DNA from: Pisolithus tinctorius | Lineage: Eukaryota > Basidiomycota > Agaricomycetes > Boletales > Pisolithaceae | Assembly: GCA_024663395.1 (NCBI GenBank) | Contig: JANFAH010000001.1 | Span: forward strand, 6,076,001 to 6,140,000 | DNA: 64,000 bases | Reading direction: 5' to 3' | Part shown: piece after piece, positions 1 to 11,026 of the stretch | Numbering within the stretch: the stretch's first letter is position 1 | Layout of the letters: each line of letters starts with the position of its first letter | Program-made: the position numbers and the translations under genes | The notes under the pieces: model-generated | Seen by the model: the letters and a program-made list of their open reading frames with translations, nothing else | Databases searched by the model: none | Told to the model about the DNA's origin: nothing

Positions 1-618
1 ATTGATTAGGGAAACCAGAGGGGCCTTCAGAGGGGTGCAAGCCGGGGAGTCAGAGACCGGTACAGATGGTGCGAAGCTGGGTTGGTCACTAGGACCGGGG
101 TTAGGAAGGCCAGTGGGAACTGGGCTTACAGGGGGTGTCGACAGGGTTGGCATCCCTTGTGCAGGAGTCCGGAAAGTAATACTGCTCAATACCCAGTCAA
201 TCAACGGATTGTATTGGGTGAGCCAGTTATGCCTGAGAACTACTTTACACTCGGAATCCAATGGGGCAAGGTACAGGGTTACCGGTGTGACATCGCCAGA
301 CGCGAAGCGAATATTGACATCTACTGCTTGGGTTATGGTGAAGGTGGACGTTCCATCGAAAAGCCGGAGTCGGATTGGTGAGACCGAGTACAGGGTAAAC
401 GAGTGTTGATTAACAAATTGATTATCTATGAAACAATGCGTGGAACCGGAGTCCACTAAAGTACGAAGCCGAGGTATTTCTGGGTTTTCTAATGTGACAT
501 ACAGGGTTAAAGAATTCAGACTGGAAAGAGCGGACGCATTGAGACGAGCCTCCAAGTTTGCACAACTGGAGTCAACGCAGCTCCCAGATTGTGCGGAGTC
601 CTGGGAGCCACTACCTAT
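1..618 (-). CDS. pol: Ty3/Gypsy retrotransposon pol, 5' part (protease), runs off the window
   Basis: The minus strand is open from 618 to the left edge in the -1 frame relative to gag. It has no start codon of its own and is reached from gag through the slippery run at 618-624. The protease active site is visible: the codons for DSGSTHCFIDN lie at about 453-421, preceded by the usual NSLTLYV...PRLRTLVDSG context. About 70 residues further on is the HNWLTQYNPLIDW motif that ends many fungal Gypsy proteases. Reverse transcriptase, RNase H and integrase would lie beyond the window. The open frame and normal CpG content suggest a fairly young copy. Confidence 0.85.
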   Translation of the reverse strand, partial: MGSGSQDSAQSGSCVDSSCANLEARLNASALSSLNSLTLYVTLENPEIPRLRTLVDSGSTHCFIDNQFVNQHSFTLYSVSPIRLRLFDGTSTFTITQAVDVNIRFASGDVTPVTLYLAPLDSECKVVLRHNWLTQYNPLIDWVLSSITFRTPAQGMPTLSTPPVSPVPTGLPNPGPSDQPSFAPSVPVSDSPACTPLKAPLVSLIN

Positions 619-1976
619 TTTTTTGTCTCGGGGGTAGTACCCGAGCCTGAGGCCGGTGCGGCCTCAGTGGTGGCCGCAGCGCAAGCTTTGGCCTTTCCGG
701 CTTTCTTGGGGCATTTGTCAGCAAAATGACCAGACCCTCCACAGAACATGCAGAGGTTTCTGTCTAGGCAACGCTTGCGTTCCTCTGGGGTGAGCTTTCC
801 ATCTTTGCTGAGTTTGCTAGGCTCGGGCTTGGACGAATTGCTATTATTACTGTTGTTCGGCTTCGACGAAGCCGGCTTAGGGGAGGACCCGGAGTTGTTA
901 TTGTTGCCAGTCTTGGCCTTCTCCTGACCGGTCTTGGCTTGACTGTTGTTGCCAGAACCTCTGGACTTATTATTGCTGGAGTTAGACGAGCCCTGGTGCT
1001 TACTCGCCTGTTGGACTTCTTCCTTGTGCTCCCAATAGTGCGCATCTATCTCTTGGGCGAGGTGGCAGAGCTCGTGGAGTGTCTGGGGTTTGCCAACCTG
1101 GCAGACCTCATCCTTGATTTGGTCTGGGAGGCCGGAGTAGAAGTGATGGTGCAGCGCACCGTCACCGTAGCCTCGGACTTGCAAGGCAAGCCGATTGAAG
1201 TCAACTACGTATTTGTTGATGCGCTGACTGTCCTTCATATGTAAATGGTCGAGTTGGCTTTCAGCATCAGCGACCGGGTCATGGGGGCCGAAAGTGGTTT
1301 GCAACTCTAGGACGAACTCCCTCCAGGAGTCCATCCAAAGAGGCCGGTCATCAGGGTCGTCGAGCCCGAGCAAGTCCGGCTCGAACCATTCGAGAGCCAT
1401 ACCTTTGAGGTAGGATTGTGCGAAGATGACCTTGGCACGGTCGGTCCTGAAAGCCCGGGGACAGTCTTGAAAATTAAGTTTGCACTGGATGAAAAATGCA
1501 CAAAGCTTCTTTGGATCGGTGCCATCGAAAGTGTCGGGCTCGTGCAGCTTGGTCCTACTTGAGGACTCAGGGGTGGTGCGGGCATTGCGAGCCAATAACT
1601 TGATGGCTGAAGCAAGGTTGTCCAAGACTGTAATGCTGGGCTCGATGTCCAGATCATCTTCTGGATCATCGTCACCAGGACCATTATCACCGGGATCATT
1701 ACCGGGGTCATCATCTTCTGGGTGGTTATCATCATCGTCGCCCGGTCCATCATCGCTGGGGTCACCCTCAGGGATGGGAGCAGTGGGACAACGTGGGGTA
1801 GGGGTATTAGAAGTGCGGGCTGAAAAACCCCTGAAGGGACTAACGGGATCTGGGGAGCACCTAGTGGTGCCCAAGGCAGCTAGTGCTGTCTTGCGGCGAG
1901 CTCCACTGGCTGAGGCAGAGTCGGGATTAGTGGCAGAACGGCCACGGGGAGGTTGGAAATGAGTCTTGGTTGCCAT
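615..1976 (-). CDS. gag: Ty3/Gypsy retrotransposon Gag
   Basis: Single 453-codon ORF starting at the ATG at 1976-1974. The N-terminal third is low-complexity, with a strongly Asp/Pro-rich stretch (about residues 65-110). The middle holds a Retrotrans_gag-type capsid domain (residues about 145-310, with the tract LKGMALEWFEPDLLG). The C-terminal part is rich in Ser/Asn/Lys and ends in one CCHC zinc knuckle (CMFCGGSGHFADKC). This is the structural protein that packages the element's RNA. The UAG stop follows directly on an A7 run that can shift ribosomes into pol. Overlapping plus-strand ORFs are shadows. Confidence 0.92.
   Translation of the reverse strand: MATKTHFQPPRGRSATNPDSASASGARRKTALAALGTTRCSPDPVSPFRGFSARTSNTPTPRCPTAPIPEGDPSDDGPGDDDDNHPEDDDPGNDPGDNGPGDDDPEDDLDIEPSITVLDNLASAIKLLARNARTTPESSSRTKLHEPDTFDGTDPKKLCAFFIQCKLNFQDCPRAFRTDRAKVIFAQSYLKGMALEWFEPDLLGLDDPDDRPLWMDSWREFVLELQTTFGPHDPVADAESQLDHLHMKDSQRINKYVVDFNRLALQVRGYGDGALHHHFYSGLPDQIKDEVCQVGKPQTLHELCHLAQEIDAHYWEHKEEVQQASKHQGSSNSSNNKSRGSGNNSQAKTGQEKAKTGNNNNSGSSPKPASSKPNNSNNSNSSKPEPSKLSKDGKLTPEERKRCLDRNLCMFCGGSGHFADKCPKKAGKAKACAAATTEAAPASGSGTTPETKK
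618..624 (-). other. Programmed -1 frameshift site between gag and pol
   Basis: On the minus strand the last gag codons read ACA AAA AAA TAG. The heptamer A AAA AAA therefore fits the X XXY YYZ pattern exactly and abuts the stop codon. Slipping back one base gives ATA GGT AGT..., which stays open into the protease. I did not look for a downstream pseudoknot. Confidence 0.75.
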
Positions 1977-2014
1977 GATGTACTAGACCCACACAAGTGG
2001 CGAGTCTGAAATAC

Positions 2015-2680
2015 TGTCAAGTACGGGATGTCCGGATTGAGTCCAGACTGGAGACCGAAGCGGGCGCGAGGCCGAGGGGGTCAGGATCAAGAGCGAAGTT
2101 GAGGACACAGGTGGTTGGACTGTTTTGGACTTAGCAACTGAGGATACAGCGCTATTCCCTTGCGTGGGTCTCAGTCCGAGTCCGAGGCAGGGTTATCAGG
2201 ATTTACTTAGTTGATTTCAGACTGCCCTCTACAGGCTGAGTATCTACAAGTTTATATACTAGAGTATCTATAGTACAGAGACCGGTAATGCCGGTCTCGC
2301 AAAGATTGCTAAGCAGATTGGTAAGACGAGGGTTACTAACGTATGACTAAGATAGTGGAGACCGGGACAGATGGACCGGAGACAAGACCAGGCAGGGCTT
2401 AACCGAAATGACACGCACTGCAAAGCAGTGCTTACCATGCTAGACCAACTGGGGACAAGGGGACAGGCAAGACCAAGGCCGGACTGAGTGAGTGCGAGGC
2501 CGAGTCTGGGCCGGGGTCGAGACACGACCATGACACCTCCATCCATCATCTGCAGTCTTATCCACACTTAGTCAGCACTCTTGCTTAGTCATCCATCCAA
2601 CTCCTGCATAACTCATCATTGACTTGCACCAGGAGCACATCTTATCAAAGTCCATCATCCCAAGTCCTTTCAGCTGAACA
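2015..2680 (-). repeat. Probable 5' LTR of the Gypsy element (borders uncertain)
   Basis: The non-coding block upstream of gag starts (minus strand, 2680) with TGTTCAG and ends near 2015 with TTGACA, so TG...CA ends are available. It carries a TATA-like box (complement of 2251-2260), followed about 30 bases later by the motif CAGTCTGAAATCAAC (complement of 2210-2224). The second LTR lies outside the window, so the borders cannot be checked, and I could not identify a tRNA primer-binding site after the proposed end. Confidence 0.4.
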
Positions 2681-4298
2681 CCTTTTTTGGAGGATGATGA
2701 GCTGCAGGATTGTCAGGTCTATAGAGAGGAATATACTCAGACTTCAAGTTGGTTGAAGCTAAACAATTAACTACCTATAGAGAGGAATATACTGTAGGTA
2801 GGTAAGTAAGTGTTCCAATATAATGAATGGAAGGAGTCCCACCTCAGACTTCAAGTTGGTTGAAGCTGAGGTGCAGTAAGGGAAAAATAAACTGCTAAGT
2901 GTCCGCTTTTGGATTACATAATGCTGTGCTCGGTGAACCACAACTAAGGTAAAAGTGATAAACTCCAACAACCTTCACTCTGTTCAGCATCCCCCATCCA
3001 ATCATCACTTGCTTGTCTTCTCCTGCATAACTCATTGTCAACTTGCGCTAGAAGCACTTCTACTTGAAGTCTCCCCCACATTTAGGTTTCTCTGCACTCC
3101 AGGTTCCACAGAGGCACACCACCACTTGCACATCATTTGTCTTTTGTGTTGGTTTTGGTTGGTTTTCACCACCTTTCCACACTTTGACTCACAGCAGGAA
3201 CAGCAGACTGATGGGGGGTCAATGACCCTGCCATCAGGGCATTCACTCATTTGTAGGGATAGGCAGGCCACAGGGGGCCCCCTTTAGTCTTTATAACTTG
3301 CTAGAATAGTGCAACATAGGACAGCAACATCCTCAAGCACTTTAATTTTGAAATAAAAAAAGTAAATGTACTCAAAATTGGGTCACCAACCATCTCACTC
3401 GATGGCGACAGACTGAATACTGGTCAAAAATCAGTAGATCAAATCAGAATCCCAACATAGAAGCATAAATTCCATACGATCTCGGACTAGTCTTCAGGGG
3501 AGCGCCCTGCTCTTCGCCCATACAGACATCGCGATTCATCAGATACTAACCGTCGAATGGCTCAATGGCCCGGTGAAAAAACTCAACAGACTGAGCAAAG
3601 TACAGTTCCCATAGGAAAGGTTTTGAAGAGAGCAGGCCCTGAGGTTGTTCGTTATGAGTTTTTTTTTTCGCTGCTGAAACTTCCAGTGTTACCAAAAGAA
3701 ACCATGTAGACGAAACTCTCCAATGCCCAATGGAAAACTTACTTTTAGCGTGCTGGCTGGAACACCGCAGTGACAGTATGCTGTTTCGGTTAACAAAAGA
3801 AGCTACTAGGTCTGGTTCCAATTTTTTGGATTTGTCCACTGCAGTGCGCGTTGGACAAATGGGCACCCGTGGTCCTTGCATGTCGTAAGTAGATGAATCA
3901 TCGAGACGCAGTATGTTTTCTATCCACTAGTGTCTCAGACTTCGAGGACGACACACCAAGGTGATGCCCATGTCGTTTGAGTAGCTTGTATATTGAGAAC
4001 TAGTTAAAAAAACTCACCTCGAGCTGTGGATGGAGAAGTGATCGAAGGTGGCGAGGTCATGCCAATCTGATGATAGAAAAATCCAGTCCTGCTTTTCAAA
4101 CACGATGGCTACATTTGTATCATCAAGGTAACTTGCATTACCAGGCCACAGCATGTTTTCAAGTAGGCCAGATCTCCGAAGGGTTAGTATGTCGCGTACA
4201 TATAATCACGTGACTCGACACCCCTGCTCTCTGCAGGTGCCCATCCATTGCTGGTCGTGATATAACACCTGCCACGATCATAATTAAATAGCTTTCAC
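2681..4298. other. Gene-poor stretch with transposon-like debris
   Basis: No gene recognised. Positions 2719-2867 hold two interleaved direct repeats (see findings). The sequence around 2600-2650 resembles that around 3022-3068 (both contain CTCCTGCATAACTCAT followed by a related CAACTTGC/GACTTGC tract), which suggests older duplicated element pieces. A 77-codon minus ORF (3038-3271) has several Cys residues but no motif I know. A 111-codon minus ORF at 3546-3881 is likewise unrecognised. The last ~100 bp are the 3' flank of the KEL3-like gene. Confidence 0.5.
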
Positions 4299-7174
4299 TT
4301 ATCGACGATTTCTACTCTGCCCACTACTTTGTCCTCCGCCTGCATCGCGGCCGACCTCTCTCATCTCCTTCTCATCGAGTCCTGCTTCAGCTAGTATCTT
4401 CTCCACTTCCTCCAGGATTGGCTTATACTCGGCTATGTAAACGAATTCCACATGTCAGGTGGACAAGAGAGTAAGAATGACGAAAAATGAGACTCGCCGT
4501 AGCGTTCTTCGGCTAATCCAAACCCGTCGCGGCGGAGTTGCTTTCTACGGCTGTCCATTGCGCCTCCAGCGTATGCCTTTTGTGCCCAGTATTCCCCTAC
4601 GTATTCGTCGTTTGTGTCAGACAGATAGGAATAAGAGAAGACAAGAGCTAATCGGGGAGGCTCACGAGAACGTGCATAGAACATAGCAAGTGTTTCTCCC
4701 GGAGCTGGGGTGCTGACTATATCCTCCGGGGAACGTTCCGCACTCTGTGCTGATGCGCTCATAAATGCAGATGCTTGAGCGCGAAGATCCTAAATACATG
4801 AACCTCAATATTAGAAGGGGAAGGGAGGAATGGCACAAAAGTAATACAGTGACTGCGGCTACGACGGGCTCATCTTCGCCGCTTTGAGCCGGGTCTTCTT
4901 CTCCAACATCGACTCCCTGGTTCTGACTCTTCTTTGCCTTCCCCTTACGATTCTTTATGTCTGGCTCGGTTTCATCATCGTCTTCGTCTGTGTCGCTGCC
5001 ATCCTCGTTATGGCTGTCAGTGCCACTACCACTTTCGTCCTCGCTGCTGCTTTCTACATCCTCTGGGATAACAGTACTCATTGGACGCAGGCAAGAATAT
5101 TTGTCGAGTTTGTCAAGTTGAATAGTGTAGAAGTCATCGAGTGTATACTCCCGGGACCCACGCTCCAAGATACCGCCATATCTTGGGTAACAGTGTTAAA
5201 CTTTAAAGGCTGATCGAGTGAGGGAGATTACTCACATGTACAACGTATTTCTCAACACCGCTAACATAGCATTGTACCTTGCAATTGGCTTAGTTAGGTT
5301 AGGATCGTCAACGTCCTGTTCAGGACAAATAGTCTTGGTCTGACTTGTGGCAGTCTTCGGAGGCGGAGGATAGATCCCAATCAAGAAGGATTCGTATCAT
5401 TCTGACATAAAAGGAAGTAGAAGGTAATACCTTGTCGTCTTCATTTTCAGAATCTTCGGGATCGGCTGTATTGGTAATCACAGGACGAACTTGCTTCTTC
5501 TTCCCGGAACCTGTTTTTTTCGGCCGCTTGAGATTCATAGAAGTCCACCTGCTGTTCTCGAGATGGTGTCCATACCTACAACAAGAAGTGCAAGAATCAG
5601 TCCCATACGATATGCACATTCAAGAGATGGTTCCTCACTCACAGATCTGCCCAGAACACGCTCTCCATGCCTTCTTCATCGCGCTCAACGTCGGTCACGC
5701 CACCAAACATTACTCCCATTCCCCGTCCACTCCAAAGTGCCATGGTCGCTCCAGCACGTGGTGATGGTACATGGGCAGAGCTTGGTACACGACGCTTCTC
5801 CCACTTGAACGTAGGGACGGCAGTGGTAGGATCAAGCGTAATTCGCAGCAACCACGTGTCGTCCAATATTACCCCCAGGGGACGTTTTCCTTTGACATAC
5901 TCCTTGCAATATCCCCCATAAAGAACGACACCGTCAGAGGTTGGGAGGAAGGAAAAGCCACTACGAGGCCTGCGTTGTGCTGTTAACGTCATTGCCGCGG
6001 AATTGATCGAGGAGAGGGAGCAGCTTTTCTGCCCTCCGGAGAGGCAAGCGAGACTCACGGGGGCTTGCGGTCTGATTCCTTGAATTCAATCTGCTTCCAC
6101 TTGTATTCTTGAGTGTCAAAGATCCAAGTGTCATTTAAATACTGAGCTAACAATTGTGAAAGAAGCCTCGTTGTTCAGATAGCCTACGAAAGCAGTGATG
6201 CGACCTACTGCGATACCCTGGGTCATAGAAACCTCCGAAAAGAACGATATAGTGCTTCCACATTGCCATTCTGCCACGTATCATGTGAGTGAGCGGGAGC
6301 AGTGCGTATTCGTGAGGGTCTACCGATGGCCGGACCGAGCGCTGGGACGGACTTTGGTCTCAATCCGATCCCAAGAATGACTTGGAATGTCGAAAACCCA
6401 AAAATCGCGATAATGATGGAAACTGTTCTGATAGAGTGACGAGAACTCGCCACCTGCGTATAGTATTGTCGATCCATGCGGTCAGCAGATTCAACCATGT
6501 ACATAGCGAGCGGCGCATAACATACCGAACAGGAATAGCTTTCCGCCTCCAACTGGAGATGCGACAACACTGTGAGCGGAGCGTGGGCCAGGGCAAGTCG
6601 GGGAGATGAATTTGCGCCACTCATTCTGGAGCACTTAGTCGAGAGTACGGGCATGGACAGGGCGGACAAACCTTTTCTGGAGAGTAGCGGAAAACGTCGT
6701 TGTAGAAATACTGGAACGGTTTGTGTGAGCAGGGCACACTTTCCTCCGAAGAACACCATATCGCAAACAAAGACATGTACACGGCAAAAGGTACGCACAG
6801 CCTTTCCATCCTCGCTGAAGAACTCGCCGCCTATGGACCACAGGTGATTTCCATTGGGACACGCAGTCAGGGTTGCGTTTGCACGCCTGCTTGGGGGTCC
6901 TTCCACCACTTCCTCGGTCACTGTATGGGCCTCCTCCCACTCGCGTCTTATCTACTGTGAATGTTGTCGAAAATTAGATGAACCTCTGTAATTTCCAGTC
7001 GAGAAGGAAAGACGAAACCTTGTCGAGGATGCTGTCGAGATCTTCATCATCTTGATCCTCCGGTTTGCTCGCCTTGGATACTTTCTTCTTCTCCTTTTTT
7101 GAAGTTTTTTGAGCTGCCCTTTCCTTCTTGGCCGCCTTAGCAGCTGCTTTGCTAGTCCCCGACTTCTTTGCCAT
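4299..7174 (-). CDS. KEL3: KEL3/KLHDC4-like kelch-repeat protein
   Basis: Fourteen exons, all in phase, give 664 residues: 7019-7174, 6799-6951, 6672-6710, 6526-6625, 6324-6453, 6209-6270, 6059-6146, 5643-5969, 5431-5575, 5236-5339, 4848-5181, 4666-4789, 4498-4596, 4299-4432. Order: a lysine/alanine-rich N-terminus, then kelch repeats (blocks such as GPPSRRANATLTACPNGN, LWSIGGEFF, HYIVLFGGFYDPG, DGVVLYGGYCKEYVKGKRP), an acidic serine-rich linker, and a C-terminal DUF4110-like helix region (PGETLAMFYARSREYWAQKA...RRDGFGLAEERY). This order is that of yeast Kel3 and human KLHDC4; the molecular role is poorly known. Intron 13 (4433-4497) has a GC donor (G|GCGAGT); no GT donor nearby keeps the frame. 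The start is the ATG at 7174. It is divergent from the next gene, with 106 bp between starts containing a CACGTG box near 7228. Confidence 0.93.
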
Positions 7175-7280
7175 GACTCAAGGTTGATATGATTATTGAC
7201 TCGAGTCTCGCGACAATCGACGCGGTGCACGTGATCGATATCATCTTTGTGCTGTCGGCCCTCCGCTAATTGCCTGAGAC

Positions 7281-8405
7281 ATGTCCCAGTTGACTACAGC
7301 GAATGATGAATCCCGCCAGCCCGCGCCCAAACCGACATATGCCAGTCTGCTTGGAATATCTGGGCCCGTTCCCAAATGGCTTCCAATATCTTTTGTATGT
7401 AATGGGCACCATCAACCATTCAAGTTATCTTAGCGTGAACCGTAGCTCGCGATATCTTCAGCTGCCCTGGTCGTCCCAGTTGTAATGCTGCGACGGTACA
7501 AAGCTGGTCTACGGGCGACCGCCACGACTGTCCCTCCGCGGAGAGGGTCGGGCACCGTCGTCAACCCCGGACCGCACACTCTGGGCCAGCCGGTAGCTCC
7601 CCCACCACGTATTCGTCTTCGTACGCAGGGACCATCCTCATCTCAGAAACTGCCATCAAGCCAAGGGTCACAAACATCGTCCTACACGTCGCCATTCTCT
7701 AATACACGTTCCGACACAGCCGCTGCCATGGCATTGGAAGAGCAGGACAGCTTCAATGGGTCGTTGTACACCCTAAAAGCTCTTGCCGTTGCAACAGCAA
7801 TCGTCTGCGCGAGTGGGTCTGCCACCGTCTTCGGCGTCATGACATATCTGGACGTGCATAATGTGAGTCCGTTCGGTTGGTTACGATTTGCAACAGTGTT
7901 TGTGCCTAGTGCGCTGGATGATTGTCGTTCGCTCCTTTACTCCATGCTTACCCTCCATTTGCAGACATCCGAGTTCGCAACACGCATGCGCCTCTGGGTA
8001 ATAGCTACCTTCCCCTTCCTCTCCGGTCGCATACACCGGCAGCCGGAAGCCAAAGACCTCGAAGCTCTCACCCCTCTCTTTCCTTCTAAAGATGCAAATG
8101 GGTTCTCAGATTACCCTTCTCCAAAAACCTCTTCATTACCCTCGCTGGCATCGTCTCCGTCGTCCGAGATGCCCGCGCATCCTCATATAAGCCCCCCGTA
8201 CGACGTTGCGGAGTCGCAGACACGGCTGCGGGCGGCGTATGACCAAGGGGGGTTCTACGCATTGGTTGAAGTGGCTTTAAAAGAGCTTGAGGCAGACGCA
8301 GAGACGGAACGCGCGCGAAGGGTTGCGATGGCAGCCAGGGCGGCAAACGTGGCACAACCGAATTCGGGGAAGAACAAGAAGTCGGAATCAAAGACGTTAC
8401 TATAG
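7281..8405 (+). CDS. TMEM242-like (DUF1358) mitochondrial membrane protein
   Basis: Exons 7281-7398, 7462-7862 and 7965-8405 give 319 residues. Two hydrophobic segments are visible: residues about 33-50 (WLPISFVSALVVPVVML, followed by basic residues) and about 141-167 (SLYTLKALAVATAIVC...). After the second comes a short amphipathic stretch (TSEFATRMRLWVIATFP). The spacing and the pattern 'LYTLKAL...GV...L.V....EF..RM' resemble the TMEM242 family, which in animals is a mitochondrial inner-membrane factor for ATP synthase c-ring assembly. The linker between the helices and the Pro/Ser-rich tail are longer than in animals. Intron 2 is 102 bp, stop-free and in frame, so an ORF caller would read through it. 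The family call is from recall of pattern only. Confidence 0.62.
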
Positions 8406-8586
8406 ATCATTACACACCCATAATGTGCCAACCATTTGTATTCTATATGGAGGGAGGAAGTACATACCGCGTGATTAATCAAGTCCGATAGACGGGGAGG
8501 TTGGTGCCACATGAATGATATTTAACACAGGAACTGATTGGGGTCGTAGTTAGCTCTAACAGTCCCACTTTACTGCAGACACCACC

Positions 8587-11026
8587 ATGGGCAACCAACG
8601 TGACGCAACGATATCCTCTAAACGAACGGCTCGAGAAGCCGCGCTCGCACATGCATCCACGTACGATGCCCTCAAGCATGATTCATTTACGAGCGCCACA
8701 GGTATGACCAACCTTCTCAGCCTAAGGAACATCTATCGAGACAGGACATCGCAGCCACAGAAATTGTGCAGCGCATCAGTGCTAGTGAATGGACGGCATC
8801 GCAAGTCCTCGAAGCCTACATAGCTCGTGCTGTCGAAGCACAGCGCAGGACGAACTGTCTCACTGAAGGTCAGTTGGTTGTCGGATGTCACTGGACTTTC
8901 TAATGTTCTTCCTTCCCACTGCTAGTCTTTTTTGAAGACGCTCGACGCCAAGCAATCCAACTGGACGAAGAATTCGCAGCGACCAAAAAAGTTCGTGGAC
9001 GGCTGCATGGCGTACCTATGACTTTCAAGGACCAGTGTAACGTATCCCTGTCTTTTGTTGCTGATACCTCAGACTCAAGGATTCTGCACGGGTAGTTGAG
9101 ATTGCTGGATATGATACTACCATAGGGTTCACTCGTTGGGCCAACCAACCCTGTACCGACGATGCTTTTGTGAGTTCCCCCTCCGTTTCTTTCCGAATCG
9201 CGTGCATGTGTGTTCTGACGCGTACTCGCGTGTACAGCTCGTCTCCCTGTGCCGTGCGGAGGGTGCCATCATTATTGCAAAAACTAATGTCCCACAAACT
9301 ATGTTTGCCTTCGAATGCAGTAACCCACTTTGGGGCCGCACGCTGAATCCTTGGAATGATAAATACACCTGCGGAGGAAGCACGGGCGGAGGCAAGTCGT
9401 CTGTTGCTCGCGCGACTCGTCCTTGCAATTGATACTATGTTGCAGAGGCGGCTGTATTGGCTATGGACGGGTCCGCCCTCGGAGTGGGCTCCGACGTCGG
9501 GGGCAGTATCCGCATACCAGCTTCTTACTGCGGGATATACTCCCTTAAACCTTCCACAGGGCGAGTGAGCGCTCATGGTGCCAGAGGTATGAATTGAACC
9601 AGACAAAATGGACCGTGGGACGTTCCCTGATGGCGTGCAGGTTGCAGGCCAGGTTTCGAAGCCATCCGTGTTGCATACGGGCCTATGGCAAGGTAAGATT
9701 TCGTTCAGTTTGCTGTTTCCTAACCGTTCTTTAACGTCCCGCTAGGTCCATCGAAGATTGCGACCTCTTCTCCCGCATAGCCTTCGGACAACTCGACCCA
9801 GCTCGTCGAGTTACCCCAGTTCCATATCGCCCAGTTGAGTTGCCGAAGAAGCTGAAGTTTGGGTATTATTTCTGTGGTAGGAAGCTCGCAGTTCCGAATG
9901 TCTTTTCTGTCATCTCCAAAATTGATTCTCCCAGACTCACTTGCCCAGTCTTCCCCTGCTACTGTGCGTGCTATCCAAGAAACGGTTAATGGGCTGAGGA
10001 AGGCAGGACACGAATGTGTTGAATTTTCAACCTTACTGCGTATGTCAGCATAGCTGCACAAATATCTCGAGCGTCCTTGACACTGTTGCTCCTAGCCCCG
10101 AGTGCAATGGAAGTGTTTGTCGGACTGGTTACTTCTGACGGGTATAAAAAGATGCTCTCCCACTTGCAGGGCGATCCTCAGGCAAGGACTTTCTTATATC
10201 CAGTTCCAATTGTGAGGTTGACAGCTCATCAGGAGGACAGTCTGTTCCTATCTACCCTCGGGGCGAAAGTACCTGGTCAGTTATTAGTGAACTCGCTGCT
10301 ATCCAAATGATAGTCTCATTGATGATTTAAAGGCTTCGTACGCAGTTTGATGTGCTGGGCGGCTCAGACATTTTTCGGAGACCGCATGTTCCCTCGGTTC
10401 TTCTCTCAAGCACGTACAAAATCTGTCATTGAATTTTGCGATCTTATCGACCGCCGAAACAAGGTCGAAGAGGCTTGGTATCAGGAGGTGAACCATCATT
10501 CTCCATCTCGCTTGCCGCAGATGTAACACCCCATTCCATGTGCTGCACAGGTATGGGACAAACATGAATTTGACGGAATCATAGCCCCTGTACAGGCATT
10601 ACCTGTCATACCCCATGGGTAAGACCGATAATTCTGTGGTTTATCGAAATTGACGGGAGAATATCCAGTGCATGTGCATATTTATCCGGAATAGCTTCTG
10701 CGACAGTCTTATTCAATGTCATCGACTCTCCCGTTGGGATTGTGCCTGTGACACGAGTAGACGCATCCTTAGATCAGTTACCTTCCAACTTCAAGCCAGG
10801 TGAGACGGGGGGCTCAACCATTTTCGAAAAGTTCATGTATCAGGACGGCTCCCGTACCGTATACAACCCGCAAGAGATGGCGGGTATGCCTGTCGGTGTG
10901 CAGATTGTGGGTAGGAAATGGGATGACGAGAAAGTGCTCGCGATGATGCGTATCGTTGACGACGCGTTAGGGCCGAGGGGGTTTGGTCCAGGGTGCTGGA
11001 AGACAGGAGACAATGGTGGCGTCTGA
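8587..11026 (+). CDS. Amidase-signature family hydrolase (amidase/FAAH-like)
   Basis: Fourteen exons give 568 residues: 8587-8701, 8755-8868, 8926-9036, 9096-9169, 9238-9391, 9446-9586, 9641-9692, 9746-9876, 9935-10039, 10096-10181, 10233-10275, 10333-10487, 10551-10618, 10669-11026. The Ser-cisSer-Lys triad is complete: Lys111 (TFKDQ), cis-Ser186 (CGGSTGGEA) and nucleophile Ser210 ([13 protein letters not shown]). The spacings of 75 and 24 residues equal those of mammalian FAAH (K142/S217/S241). It should hydrolyse a carboxamide; the substrate is not evident. No signal peptide or membrane segment is seen. Introns 5 (9392-9445, GAG|GCAAGT) and 10 (10182-10232, CAG|GCAAGG) use GC donors. The start codon sits in a near-perfect Kozak context (ACCACCATGG). 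Confidence 0.93.

Noticed and set aside
1480..1962. 160-codon plus-strand ORF over gag
   Set aside because: Antisense shadow of gag with Ser/Gly-rich composition produced by the Asp/Pro-rich codons opposite.
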